A stretch of 64,000 nucleotides of DNA, taken from NCBI GenBank assembly GCA_019752335.1, contig JAIEMJ010000013.1, positions 310,001-374,000 of the forward strand, written 5' to 3'. The position numbers were made by a program, and so were the translations under genes. Under the pieces are notes generated by a model. The model did not search any database, had not been told where the DNA came from, and saw only the letters and a program-made list of their open reading frames with translations. Source of the stretch: Bryobacteraceae bacterium. Its GTDB lineage: Bacteria > Acidobacteriota > Terriglobia > Bryobacterales > Bryobacteraceae. Below are positions 1-8,579 of this stretch, in pieces (the stretch's first letter is position 1; every line of letters begins with the position of its first letter).

Positions 1-528
1 GAAGTCGGTGTTGTATTCGTAGATGGTGACGATGTTGGGGTGATGCAAGGCGGAAGCGGCCTGGGCCTCGCGGGCAAAGCGATGCCGGTCCTGCTCGGTC
101 GCGTGGTGCAGCAGCAACACCTTCAGGGCCACGGTGCGGCCCAGACGGCGATCAACCGCCTTATACACGACCCCCATACCGCCTTCGCCCAGCTTGGCCA
201 GAATCTCGTAGTGGCCCAAATGGGCGCCCGGAGCTAGGCCGCTAGGCGCAACCATGGGCAGCGCGACCAGCGAATGCGTCTCGTCGGCCTCGCGCAGCAG
301 CTCTTCTACTTTGGCCCGCAACTCGGCGTCCGGTCCACACTGCGCCGCCAGGTAGGCGGGCACCTCAGCGGGTGGCAGTTCCAGCGCGTGATGATAAAGT
401 TCGCTGATCCGGGCCCAGCGATCCGGCGGCAAGGGTTTCATGGGTCGAGAGTGGGAACCGAGAGCTTTGCCGCTCAGGAGACGCCGCAAACTCGCCGCCG
501 TAATGTGGTTTGCTTCCTGGGTCATCAT
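1..528 (-). CDS. Serine/threonine protein kinase, N-terminal part (runs off the window)
   Basis: This is the first 176 codons of a eukaryotic-type protein kinase. An N-terminal segment rich in helix (PPDRWARISELYHHALEL) precedes the kinase fold. The glycine-rich loop GEGGMGVVYKA, the ATP-binding lysine in VALKVL and the HPNIVTIYEY stretch are all readable. The catalytic loop lies outside the window. Kinases of this layout in Acidobacteriota usually continue into a membrane-anchored sensor or WD/TPR region, which cannot be checked here. The start is uncertain. ATG at 528 has an AAGG six bases upstream, while ATG at 441 gives the N-terminus more usual for the family. The substrate is unknown. 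Confidence 0.85.
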   Translation of the reverse strand, partial: MMTQEANHITAASLRRLLSGKALGSHSRPMKPLPPDRWARISELYHHALELPPAEVPAYLAAQCGPDAELRAKVEELLREADETHSLVALPMVAPSGLAPGAHLGHYEILAKLGEGGMGVVYKAVDRRLGRTVALKVLLLHHATEQDRHRFAREAQAASALHHPNIVTIYEYNTDF

Positions 529-633
529 TCTAGCCTTGTCCACTCTCTAAGCGCAAGGGTGGCAGGAAAGCGGCCAAAATAATTTGGGGAGCGGGGTGCG
601 AGACTGTTTTTACGGTCGAGCCCCGACCGCGCG

Positions 634-2490
634 CTAAGCCGTCGCCGGGTCGGGAACCGTGTCGCCCTCGCCGGGAGCGAGAAACAGGTTCGCCATCACG
701 CCGTGCTGCTTCGTGTAAAGGTCAAAGTAGCGGCCGCCGGCCGCGTAGAGGCTTTCGTGATTCCCGCGCTCGACGATCTCGCCGGCTTCCACCACCAGAA
801 TCTGATCCGCGCGCCGGATCGTCGATAGGCGGTGGGCGATGACGAAAGTGGTCCGGCCCTTCATGAGGAACTCGAGGCCCGCTTGAATCAAGGCTTCGCT
901 CTCGGAGTCTAGACTCGACGTCGCTTCGTCCAGAATCAGAATGCGCGGATCGGCCAGGATCGCGCGCGCGATCGAGACGCGCTGGCGCTGACCACCGGAG
1001 AGCTTCACGCCGCGCTCGCCGACAATCGTCTCGTAGCCGTCCGCGAACTTCTCGGCGAACTCGTTTACGCGGGCGATGCGGCAGGCTTCCAGCGCTTCTT
1101 CCCGCGTCGCGTTGGGCCGCGAGAAGACGATGTTATCCAGAATCGTGCCGTCGAAGAGAAACGTCTCCTGCAGCACGACGCCAATCTGCGTCCGGTAGCC
1201 GTTCAGCCGGATCTTCGACAAGTCATGCCCGTCCACCGTCACCCGGCCGGACTCCGGCACATAAAACGCCGCTACCAGGCCGATGATAGTCGACTTGCCG
1301 GACCCAGACGGCCCCACCAGCGCCGTCGACGTCCCCGGCCGCGCGTCGAAGCTGACGCCCTTCAGCACTTCCTTGCCGGCCTCATACGAGAAGCGCACGT
1401 CTTCAAACACCACGCGACCGTCGATGGGCCCGATCTGCTCCGTGCGCCGCGGATCCTGGTCCTCACGCGTTTCGCGCAGCACTTCGCGCGTCCGCTCCAG
1501 GCCGGCGATCGCTTCGGTGAGTTGCGTGCCGATGCCCACAATCTGGAAGACCGGCGCCACCAGGAAGGCCAGGAAAGCGGTGAAGGTGACAAAGCCGCCC
1601 AGCGACAGTTCACCCGCGAAGATCTGGCGCGCGCCCATGTACATCACCAGCGCACCCACCAGGCCCATCAGCAGTGTCGCGGACAGGCTCATCGTCGAAA
1701 TCGCCGTGAGCGACTGAAAGACGTTGTCGAGCAAGCGGTCCACGCCGGTGGCGAAGGTCTTCTCCTCGCGGTCCTCGGCGTGGTAGCCCTTCACGACGCG
1801 GACGCCGCTCAGGCTCTCCGTCAGGCGGCCATTTACCTCGGCGGTGATCTTGCCGCGCTCGCGGAAGATGGGCCGCACGTGGGCGAAGGCCTTTTGCAGG
1901 ACGGCCGCGTAGAGCACCACCACCAGCAGCGCCAGCGCCGTCATCACCCAGCTGATGCGCAGCAGGATGAAAAGCGACGCAAAGGCCGTCAGCAGGCCGC
2001 CGCAGAACTCAATCAGGCCGGTGCCCATCAGATTGCGCAAACCTTCCACGTCGTTCATGATGCGCGACACCAGTACGCCGCTCTTGTTGGCGTCGAAGTA
2101 GTTGAGCGACAGCCGCCCCACGTGCGCCTGCACCTTCTTGCGCATCTCCGCGATCAGCCGCTGCCCCTCTTTCGAGATCAACTGCGTCAGCGTAAACGAA
2201 GTGATGCCCTGGATGATGGTGGCCGTCAGCACAATGAGCGCCAAGGGCGTCAGCAGTTCTGCTTGCCGCTTGCCGATCACGTCGTCGATCAGAAACTTCG
2301 TCGAGTACGGCATCACCAGGCCCGCGACACGGCCAGTGATCATCAGCAGGAGCCCGAAGCCGAGGATCTTGCGGCGGGGCCGGATGAGGTCGCGGATATC
2401 GGGCCAGACGTCGCGCAGTTGCTCGCCGGTGCTCTTCTTCGGCTTGGGCAGGTCGGCCTTGTTGCGGCCGGTGGTTCGTTCGCCGTTCAT
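634..2490 (-). CDS. ABC exporter, fused membrane and ATPase domains (MsbA/LmrA type)
   Basis: A half-size ABC exporter of 618 residues. The first ~330 residues carry the six-helix transmembrane domain. The last ~260 form the nucleotide-binding domain with Walker A GPSGSGKST, Q-loop VLQETFLFDG, signature LSGGQRQR, Walker B ILILDEATSSLD and H-loop IAHRLSTI, so the ATPase site looks intact. It should act as a homodimer in the inner membrane and export a lipid, drug or peptide. The substrate cannot be read from sequence. The reading frame is open further upstream, but ATG at 2490 is chosen because it overlaps the stop of the upstream hemQ as ATGA, a typical translational coupling. Confidence 0.93.
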   Translation of the reverse strand: MNGERTTGRNKADLPKPKKSTGEQLRDVWPDIRDLIRPRRKILGFGLLLMITGRVAGLVMPYSTKFLIDDVIGKRQAELLTPLALIVLTATIIQGITSFTLTQLISKEGQRLIAEMRKKVQAHVGRLSLNYFDANKSGVLVSRIMNDVEGLRNLMGTGLIEFCGGLLTAFASLFILLRISWVMTALALLVVVLYAAVLQKAFAHVRPIFRERGKITAEVNGRLTESLSGVRVVKGYHAEDREEKTFATGVDRLLDNVFQSLTAISTMSLSATLLMGLVGALVMYMGARQIFAGELSLGGFVTFTAFLAFLVAPVFQIVGIGTQLTEAIAGLERTREVLRETREDQDPRRTEQIGPIDGRVVFEDVRFSYEAGKEVLKGVSFDARPGTSTALVGPSGSGKSTIIGLVAAFYVPESGRVTVDGHDLSKIRLNGYRTQIGVVLQETFLFDGTILDNIVFSRPNATREEALEACRIARVNEFAEKFADGYETIVGERGVKLSGGQRQRVSIARAILADPRILILDEATSSLDSESEALIQAGLEFLMKGRTTFVIAHRLSTIRRADQILVVEAGEIVERGNHESLYAAGGRYFDLYTKQHGVMANLFLAPGEGDTVPDPATA

Positions 2491-3278
2491 CCCAGCAAAC
2501 CCGCCAGTTCCGTGGCCGGCACGCGCAGGCCGACGTAGAAGGTGCCGAAGAGGGCGTACATGGCCGACACGGGATCGAACCGCATTTCGTAGATCAGCTT
2601 CTTGAAGACTAGCGGATCGTCGGCGTAGAGATCGACGCCCCACTCCCAATCGTCGAAACCGATGGAGCCCGAGATGATCTGCTTCACCTCGCCCGCGTAG
2701 CGCCGGCCGATCATGCCATGGTCATGCATCATGTGCGCCCGTTCCGCGAAGGGGACCTGATACCAATTCTTGGTTTCGCCGCGGCGGCGGTCCATCGGAT
2801 AAAAGCAGACGTACTTGGTGGGAGGAAACTCGGGATAAAGGCGGACGGCCATCGCCTTGCGCTGCCGGTCCAACGTCTCTTCCATGGCCGCGTTCCACTC
2901 GGGAGTATGCGGCAGGAGTCCTTTTTCGGTGAGTTCCTTGTAGATCTTCCCGGTGGACTCATACAAGCCCAACTCCACCACCGAGAGGTAAGAGGTCATG
3001 GGTTCCAGGTAGTCGTTCAGCCGGAGGCGGGCCAGAGCAAGTTCGGCGGCGTTGAGGGCGTCAAAGCCGGGACGGTAGTGGATGAGCATGAGGTCGGCCT
3101 TATGGCCCAGCATGGAGAAGACCGCCGTCTGGGGGTTGGCGGAGAGCCAATCGCTGGCCTCAGCCAGAATCGACGCCCGCTCGGAGGCCGCCAAGCCCCG
3201 CCAAGCCGGCCAACGCAGCCGCATCATCTGGTGAAGGACGCTGGAGCCTTCGAGCGTAAGGGGAACAATGGGATCCAC
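2487..3278 (-). CDS. hemQ: Coproheme decarboxylase HemQ (chlorite-dismutase family)
   Basis: A 263-residue protein of the chlorite-dismutase superfamily, HemQ branch, which converts coproheme III to heme b in the coproporphyrin-dependent pathway. Near the C-terminus lie KYVCFYPMDRRR, NWYQVPFAER, MMHDHGMIGRRYAGEV and SGSIGFDDWEW, all typical of HemQ. Tyr160 (in CFYPM), His187 (in HDHG) and Gln200 have the same mutual spacing as the catalytic tyrosine, proximal histidine and distal glutamine of Listeria HemQ, so it is probably active. It is the first gene of a two-gene minus-strand operon and overlaps the ABC exporter by 4 bp. That pairing is not an obvious functional link. Confidence 0.93.
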   Translation of the reverse strand: MDPIVPLTLEGSSVLHQMMRLRWPAWRGLAASERASILAEASDWLSANPQTAVFSMLGHKADLMLIHYRPGFDALNAAELALARLRLNDYLEPMTSYLSVVELGLYESTGKIYKELTEKGLLPHTPEWNAAMEETLDRQRKAMAVRLYPEFPPTKYVCFYPMDRRRGETKNWYQVPFAERAHMMHDHGMIGRRYAGEVKQIISGSIGFDDWEWGVDLYADDPLVFKKLIYEMRFDPVSAMYALFGTFYVGLRVPATELAGLLG

Positions 3279-3378
3279 AACTCTTAGTCTACTAGCAGCC
3301 TCAGCCAGGTCGCCGGAGTCCTAGACATGAAAACGCTTGCACGGCCATTGACAGCCAGGAAAAGTTAACTTTTGATGT

Positions 3379-3384
3379 ATAATC
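3379..3384 (+). promoter_or_regulatory. -10 hexamer for the TonB-dependent receptor gene
   Basis: A perfect TATAAT, preceded directly by TG, lies 79 bases before the receptor ATG. A perfect TTGACA is present at 3348-3353, but the 25-base spacing is too long for a standard sigma-70 promoter, so the -35 is unresolved. Confidence 0.6.
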
Positions 3385-3463
3385 GACTAACCTGTGGCGT
3401 ACTATGCCACAGCAATTCGCGGTTGATGAAAAATCAGACAGCGAGAATTCAGGGAGCTTAAAA

Positions 3464-6400
3464 ATGATCAAGAAAACCACGTCGGTTTTGCTTGGCCTGC
3501 TATTCAGCATGTCGCTGGGTTGGGGCCAAACTGCAACGGGTTCAATTGGCGGACTGGTGTCCGATGCGAATGGCGCGGTAGTGCCAGGCGTGAACCTCAC
3601 CGCCAAGAACGAATCCACGGGGCAAGAGTCTAAGGCGGTATCCTCCGATTCTGGCCTCTACCTATTTCCGACCCTCCTTCCAGGCCCGTACGTCATCAGC
3701 GCCGAAAAGACGGGCTTTAAGCGCGTGAGCCGAGGCAACATCGAAATTCGCATTGCGCAACGGCTCGACCTCGATCTGAAGCTCGAAATTGGCGACGTTC
3801 AGCAGACCGTCAGTGTGACGGCCGAAGCGCCGCAACTTGAGACGTCCTCGGCTGAGCGAGGCCAGAACATCTCGGTGAAAATGATGGATAACCTGCCCCT
3901 GTTCGCGGGTGGTATTCGCAATCCGCGCGCGTTCGTTAGCTACATGCCGGGCGTCACCGCTAACGGCGAGCAAAGCGTATCTGGCTCCGGCGGTCGTGCA
4001 CAGGAAGTGTTGATTGACGGCGCCAGCGCACTCAATGTTGAGTCGAGCGCGGTGTTCAACTTCCCCTCGGCCGAAATGTTCTCGGAGTTCAAGATGCTGC
4101 AATCGAACTACTCGGCCGAGTACGGCCGTGTCGGCGGCGGTATCGAGATCTACGTTCCCCGTTCGGGCACGAACTGGTTCCACGGCGCGGCTTTCCACAA
4201 CATGCGCCGCGATATCTGGAACGCCAATGCCTGGGCGCGCAACGCGAGCACGAACCCGGCGAACAATTTCCGCCCCAAGGAACGCTTCAATGAAACCGGT
4301 GGTTCGGCTGGCGGACCTGTGTTTATTCCGAAAGTGTACGACGGCCGCAACAAGACCTTCTGGTACTTCACCTATACAAAGGATCTGCGTCCGGCCACGA
4401 TTAGCTTCCCTCTCCTCACGGTGCCCACGGCCGCTATGAAACAGGGCAACTTTTCCCAAGCCGGCGTCCCGGTGATCTACGATCCAGCCACCACCGAAGG
4501 CAACCTGCGCACGCCGTTTCCGAACAACACCATCCCAGTGTCGCGCTTTAGCCGGTTGTCCCGCAATGTGATTCCGCTCATTCCGGACCCCACCCGGCCC
4601 GCGCTTGCCGCGAACTACGACTTCGTCAATCAGAGTCCATTCGAACGCACCATCTGGAGCCTGAAGTTCGATCATGCCTTCTCCGACAACAATCGCGTCT
4701 CTTACTTCTTCTCGAACGAAGTGCAGACCCAGACCGATCTCTCGAACTTCGCGGGCGCGCTCGGCAATGGCCTCCAGAATGACCAGAAACCTTACAATCA
4801 CCGCATCAATCATGATTTGAGCATCAAGCCAAACCTTTTGATGCACACCACCTACGGCTTCTCTATCACCCGCCAAACCTGGGATAACCCCTTCCAGAAG
4901 GGCTTCGGCAGCAAGCTGGGCTTCGCCGGCCTTTCCGGTGACTCTGACGCCACGCCACGCATTCAGTTTAACGGCGCCGCGGGCCTGTCGCCCTATGGCG
5001 TGCAGGACGGCAAGGTCGCCAATGGTCTGCAATTCAACCGTCAGTGGTGGGTGAGCCAAGGCTATACCTGGCTGAAGCGCAACCACGAGTTCAAGTTCGG
5101 CGGCAACTGGCGCCGGTACACCACTTTCGGCGCGGACCTGGCCGGCACCAATGGCCGCTACGTCTTCAACCGCGCTCAGACCGCGTTGCCCACGGCACTT
5201 ACTTCCAGTGGCCACGAGTTTGCCAGCATGCTGTTGGGTACGGCCGACGTGGTCTCGAACATCGTGCCTCCGGTTCTGTTCGATACTACCGTCTACTACG
5301 ACACCTCGCTCTACTTCCAGGACAACTGGCGCGTCAATAAGAAGCTGACCTTGAACCTGGGCTTCCGCTACGAAGTGCCGATCGGTTGGCACGTCCCCGG
5401 CGGTAACGGCTATTCGCACGTGGACATCAACACTCCGAATCCGGGTGCTGGTGGCCGTGCGGGCGCTCTGGTCTTCTCCGGTGTTGGACCGGGCCGTACG
5501 GGCCAGCGCCGTTTCTATCCCAACGACTACTCGAACGTCGGACCCCGCTTGGGCTTTGCTTATCAAGTGGGTTCGAAGACCGTCATCCGCGGCGGCTGGT
5601 CGATCTACTACCAGGGCCTGTCGAGCGGCGGTTGCGGTTGCCGCGCCGGCTTCTCGGGCAGCAACGACTTGCAAAGCGATGGCATCAATCAGGTGCTGAA
5701 TTGGGACGGCGGCATTCCGGTACAAGCCGGCTATCGTCCTCCCCCCATCATCGATCCGACGATCGTGAACTTCCAGAGCGTGCAGTATCAGGGCCCCACC
5801 GCTGGCCAAGCCGGCCGGATCTACAACTGGAGCCTCAACATTCAGCATGAGGTAAAGGGCTTCCTAATCGACGTCGCCTATCAGGGCAATCGCGGCACGC
5901 GGCTCAACTCGACCATCGACTTGAACCAACTGCCTTCCAGCCTGCTGAGCCGCGGTACGCTGCTAGGCGCGCGCATTGACTCGCCAGCGGCGGCGGCGGC
6001 GGGCTTCCGCGCTCCGTTCGCCAACTTCCCGGGCAACCTAAGCGTAGCCCAATCCTTGCGGCCTTTCCCGCAATACCTCTCGGTATCGAGCCTCTTTGCG
6101 GGCTATGGCCGCAGCTACTACGATGCCTTGCAGACCAAGCTGGAACGCCGTTTCGGCTCCTACCAGTTGCAGGTGAACCACACGTGGTCCAAGAGCTTGG
6201 GCTACGGCCACTTCCGCCAGGTCTTCAGCCAACAGGGCGGCCAGGGTTCCCCGCAGGATTACTACAACCTGCCCGATTCGAAGAGCTTCATGCCCTTCGA
6301 CATCCCCCACGTGTTGAACGTCCTCAGCACCTTCGACCTTCCGTTTGGCAAGGGTCGTAAGTATCTGAACACCAACAACAAGATCGGCCGCACGCTGGCC

Positions 6401-6892
6401 GGCGGTTGGACGATTGCCAGTGCCCAGGTATATCGCAAGGGTACGCTCCTGCAGTTGGCCACGCCAGGCAACCCGCTCGGCAACGGTGTCCTGTTCGCGC
6501 CCCTCACCAAGGCAAACCTCACGGGCACCGCAATTCGCACGGGAATCGACCGGACAACGCTGGATCCCAACGACCCCTCAACGCGTTTCTTTAACGCCGG
6601 GGCCTTCGCCGCCGCTCCCCAATACACGCTGGGTACCGGAGCTTTCTACCAGAACGACTTCCGGCAGCCGGCCGTTTTCTCGGAGAACCTGGCCATTGTC
6701 AAGCGCACCACGCTTTGGGAGAACGACAAGAACCCCATCGTGCTCACTTGGCGCATGGACGGCTTCAATATCTTCAACCGCACCAACTTCGGTGGTGTGG
6801 TGGGAACCATCGGCAACGCCAACTTCGGACGCCCCACGGCTCCCCAGAACGGCTCGCGCATCATCACCATGGGCCTGCGGCTCCAGTTCTAA
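3464..6892 (+). CDS. TonB-dependent receptor with carboxypeptidase-regulatory-like domain
   Basis: An outer-membrane receptor of 1142 residues. A signal peptide (TSVLLGLLFSMSLGWGQ) is followed by a carboxypeptidase-regulatory-like fold from about residue 25 (SIGGLVSDANGAVVPGVNL). A plug domain comes next (VLIDGASALN; SNYSAEYGRVGGGIEI), then a long beta-barrel ending in the aromatic MGLRLQF. This architecture (Oar-like, 1000-1200 residues) is abundant in Acidobacteriota. Members are thought to import large substrates such as plant-derived glycans, but no ligand can be assigned here. The open frame extends 20 codons further up, but ATG at 3464 follows AGGGAG at good spacing and starts the signal peptide. 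Transcribed alone, with a strong terminator downstream. Confidence 0.9.
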   Translation: MIKKTTSVLLGLLFSMSLGWGQTATGSIGGLVSDANGAVVPGVNLTAKNESTGQESKAVSSDSGLYLFPTLLPGPYVISAEKTGFKRVSRGNIEIRIAQRLDLDLKLEIGDVQQTVSVTAEAPQLETSSAERGQNISVKMMDNLPLFAGGIRNPRAFVSYMPGVTANGEQSVSGSGGRAQEVLIDGASALNVESSAVFNFPSAEMFSEFKMLQSNYSAEYGRVGGGIEIYVPRSGTNWFHGAAFHNMRRDIWNANAWARNASTNPANNFRPKERFNETGGSAGGPVFIPKVYDGRNKTFWYFTYTKDLRPATISFPLLTVPTAAMKQGNFSQAGVPVIYDPATTEGNLRTPFPNNTIPVSRFSRLSRNVIPLIPDPTRPALAANYDFVNQSPFERTIWSLKFDHAFSDNNRVSYFFSNEVQTQTDLSNFAGALGNGLQNDQKPYNHRINHDLSIKPNLLMHTTYGFSITRQTWDNPFQKGFGSKLGFAGLSGDSDATPRIQFNGAAGLSPYGVQDGKVANGLQFNRQWWVSQGYTWLKRNHEFKFGGNWRRYTTFGADLAGTNGRYVFNRAQTALPTALTSSGHEFASMLLGTADVVSNIVPPVLFDTTVYYDTSLYFQDNWRVNKKLTLNLGFRYEVPIGWHVPGGNGYSHVDINTPNPGAGGRAGALVFSGVGPGRTGQRRFYPNDYSNVGPRLGFAYQVGSKTVIRGGWSIYYQGLSSGGCGCRAGFSGSNDLQSDGINQVLNWDGGIPVQAGYRPPPIIDPTIVNFQSVQYQGPTAGQAGRIYNWSLNIQHEVKGFLIDVAYQGNRGTRLNSTIDLNQLPSSLLSRGTLLGARIDSPAAAAAGFRAPFANFPGNLSVAQSLRPFPQYLSVSSLFAGYGRSYYDALQTKLERRFGSYQLQVNHTWSKSLGYGHFRQVFSQQGGQGSPQDYYNLPDSKSFMPFDIPHVLNVLSTFDLPFGKGRKYLNTNNKIGRTLAGGWTIASAQVYRKGTLLQLATPGNPLGNGVLFAPLTKANLTGTAIRTGIDRTTLDPNDPSTRFFNAGAFAAAPQYTLGTGAFYQNDFRQPAVFSENLAIVKRTTLWENDKNPIVLTWRMDGFNIFNRTNFGGVVGTIGNANFGRPTAPQNGSRIITMGLRLQF

Positions 6893-6920
6893 CCGACTCG
6901 CCCATCGCAGTTTCGAGAAG

Positions 6921-6946
6921 GCCCGCCGGCAACGGCGGGCCTTTTT
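6921..6946 (+). terminator. Rho-independent terminator of the TonB-receptor gene
   Basis: A perfect 8-bp stem GCCCGCCG/CGGCGGGC with loop GCAA, followed by CTTTTT, placed 28 bases after the receptor stop codon. Confidence 0.92.
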
Positions 6947-6970
6947 GCGTCCCGGCCCAGGCAAAAAGTG

Positions 6971-6992
6971 GCTCCCCGCCTTCGCGGGGGGC
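6971..6992. repeat. GC-rich hairpin between terminator and Tad-like genes
   Basis: A 9-bp stem (one G-T pair) with loop CTTC. Read on the minus strand it is followed by ACTTTTT and so could terminate leftward transcription, although no minus-strand gene ends here. It may simply be a dispersed intergenic hairpin. Confidence 0.5.
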
Positions 6993-7027
6993 TACAGGAT
7001 TTCCGGCCCGGTACCGATGTACCAAGG

Positions 7028-7456
7028 GTGAAGAGCAAAGCACGCAAAGGCATCGCACTCCTGGCCACCGGGGCCATGATCGTGGTTCTCGTCGGCTTCC
7101 TCGGCCTGGCCATGGACGCCGGTTACCTCGCGGGCGTGAAGAGCCGCATGCAGACGGCCGCCGACACGGCGGCGCTGGCGGGAGCCATGGGTACCGCCCG
7201 TGGCGAGGCTGCGCCCGACGCTGCCCGTTCTGTCGCCCGGCTGAATGGCTTTGCTCACGCGAACAACACCGTGCAGGTCTCGGTGAACACGCCACCTCAA
7301 TACGGCGATTTCCGCGGCGACAACGAAGCCGTTGAGGTCACCATCTCCCAAAGCGTACCGACGTCCTTCTTCCGCATCTTCCACATGCCCACCGCCGAGG
7401 TGAAGGCTCGCGCCGTCGCGCGCAAGCGCAACCAGCGCGCGGAACTCGGCGAATGA
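7028..7456 (+). CDS. TadG-like pilus-assembly protein (Tad N-terminal domain)
   Basis: A protein of about 142 residues that begins with a positively charged stretch and one hydrophobic segment (GIALLATGAMIVVLVGFLGL), then AMDAGYLAGVKSRMQTAADT. This is the signature of the putative Flp-pilus-assembly TadG-like N-terminal domain, which anchors the protein in the inner membrane with the rest in the periplasm. The C-terminal part is a short beta-rich region ending in basic residues. GTG at 7028 is chosen because it starts right at the charged N-region. GTG at 6968, preceded by AGG, is an in-frame alternative. First of three overlapping genes. The rest of the Tad secretion system is not in this window. 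Confidence 0.75.
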   Translation: MKSKARKGIALLATGAMIVVLVGFLGLAMDAGYLAGVKSRMQTAADTAALAGAMGTARGEAAPDAARSVARLNGFAHANNTVQVSVNTPPQYGDFRGDNEAVEVTISQSVPTSFFRIFHMPTAEVKARAVARKRNQRAELGE

Positions 7457-7887
7457 ATCGCAGAAAAGGCAACGCGCTACTGGAGACCGCCCTCGCGTTC
7501 CCCGTGTTGGTGGTCATCATCATGGGCGTCTTCGACTACGGCCGCATCTTCTCCACCAACCTCTTGGCCGGCAATGCCGCCCGCGCCGGGGCCCAAGTCG
7601 TGATTCTCAACCCCGAACGCTTCGCCGGCTCCGACTGGTCGGCCGCCATCGGCGAAGTCGAGTCCGCCATTGAAGCGCAGGACCCCGGCACCAGGAAGCA
7701 GGTGCTAGTGGAGCGCTTCTCCGAGTGCGCCAACACTCAGACCGAGCAGGCCTATCCAGCCAGTTGCCCCGGAGCCGCCAGCTATGTGCGCGTCCGCGTC
7801 ACGCTACCCATGAATCCGATGTTCCGTTATCCCGCCGGAGCCTTTCCGGCGCACGTAGGGGAGGCCGCCGTTGTCCGCATCAACTAA
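7453..7887 (+). CDS. TadE-like pseudopilin/assembly protein
   Basis: A 144-residue protein with the TadE signature. A short basic N-terminus and conserved glutamate (GNALLETALAFPVLVV) lead into a transmembrane helix and then FDYGRIF, the usual start of the periplasmic part. TadE-like proteins are pseudopilins processed by a prepilin peptidase and help assemble Flp pili. Two cysteines (FSECANT, PASCPGA) could form a disulphide. The start overlaps the upstream stop as ATGA, so translation is coupled to the TadG-like gene. Confidence 0.8.
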   Translation: MNRRKGNALLETALAFPVLVVIIMGVFDYGRIFSTNLLAGNAARAGAQVVILNPERFAGSDWSAAIGEVESAIEAQDPGTRKQVLVERFSECANTQTEQAYPASCPGAASYVRVRVTLPMNPMFRYPAGAFPAHVGEAAVVRIN

Positions 7888-8245
7888 AAGCCGCAAAGGC
7901 AGTGGCATTCTCGAAGTGGCCCTGGTGCTGCCCGTCCTGATGCTCACCCTGCTCGCCATCGCTGACCTCGGCCGCTACGTCTACGCCACCAACCTAATGC
8001 CCTACCTGGCCCGCGAAGGCGCTCGCTGGGCATCTCTCAAAGCTGGCCATACGAAGCTCGATCCCGCGGCGGTCACCAAATACGTCCGCTCGCTCGCCGC
8101 CGGGCTCCCCGAGGACTCCGTCAACGTCGAGACGACCCTCGCCCCCTCCCGCATCGACGTCCAGGTCAGCCTCGGCTTCCAGCCGGTGCTGAACGTCTTC
8201 GGCAGCCCCGTGACCGTCCAAGGCCACGCCAGCATGCGGCGTTAG
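7871..8245 (+). CDS. TadE-like protein, second copy
   Basis: A 124-residue TadE-family protein (SGILEVALVLPVLMLTLLAI, then DLGRYVY), a paralogue of the gene before it. No ATG is available. TTG at 7871 is chosen because GGGGAGG lies seven bases upstream, and it overlaps the end of the previous gene by 17 bases. The stop codon overlaps the stop of the convergent thiS-like gene by 4 bp. With the two upstream genes it forms a small TadG-E-E operon whose export machinery must be encoded elsewhere. Confidence 0.8.
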   Translation: MSASTKSRKGSGILEVALVLPVLMLTLLAIADLGRYVYATNLMPYLAREGARWASLKAGHTKLDPAAVTKYVRSLAAGLPEDSVNVETTLAPSRIDVQVSLGFQPVLNVFGSPVTVQGHASMRR

Positions 8246-8469
8246 GCCCGTCCCCCACCGACGAAATGCACCACCTCCACCTGGGCGCCTTCGGCCACCA
8301 GCTTAGAATTCCAATCTGTTTTGCGAACAATTTGCCGGTCCAATTCCACGGCCACGCGTCCTTCCGGCAGCCCCAAGTGGCTCAGGAATGTTGCAATTGT
8401 TAAGCCTTCCGGCACTTCCCGGCGCTCGCCGTTCAATACGACCCATATAGTCTTGATTTGATTCGACAT
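8242..8469 (-). CDS. thiS: ThiS-like sulfur carrier protein with C-terminal extension
   Basis: A 75-residue ubiquitin-fold protein. IWVVLNGERREV, LGLPEGRVAVELD and the end VEVVHFVGGG match ThiS, which carries sulfur as a C-terminal thiocarboxylate for thiamine thiazole synthesis. Unusually, two residues (Arg-Ala) follow the GGG, whereas ThiS must expose a free Gly-Gly for adenylation. Either the protein is trimmed or it works differently. ATG at 8469 gives normal ThiS length. No clear ribosome-binding site is visible. It is divergent from nuoA and no thiG or thiF is adjacent. A MoaD-like carrier cannot be excluded. Confidence 0.78.
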   Translation of the reverse strand: MSNQIKTIWVVLNGERREVPEGLTIATFLSHLGLPEGRVAVELDRQIVRKTDWNSKLVAEGAQVEVVHFVGGGRA

Positions 8470-8489
8470 GTATTTGTAAGAAGTTGGGT

Positions 8490-8519
8490 TTGACACCCCC
8501 TTCCAGACCCAATTATATT
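8490..8519 (+). promoter_or_regulatory. Sigma-70-type promoter of the nuo operon
   Basis: A perfect TTGACA (8490-8495) and TATATT (8514-8519) are separated by 18 bases. Transcription would start near 8526, leaving a leader of about 55 bases before nuoA. Confidence 0.8.
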
Positions 8520-8579
8520 GGGAATTACTCGTTGGGGCATCCATCCTGGGCATCCTCACGAAAAAAGCCTCGATCGAAC

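Noticed and set aside
1225-2538. A 437-codon plus-strand open frame
   Set aside because: Antisense to the ABC exporter, and of Arg/His-rich composition typical of shadow frames.
3348-3384. TTGACA and TATAAT upstream of the TonB receptor as one promoter
   Set aside because: Both hexamers are perfect, but 25 bases apart, too far for one sigma-70 promoter. Only the -10 is reported.
3662-5848. A 728-codon minus-strand open frame inside the TonB-receptor gene
   Set aside because: The plus strand has a signal peptide, plug and barrel. The minus frame shows no domain and reflects high GC at third positions.
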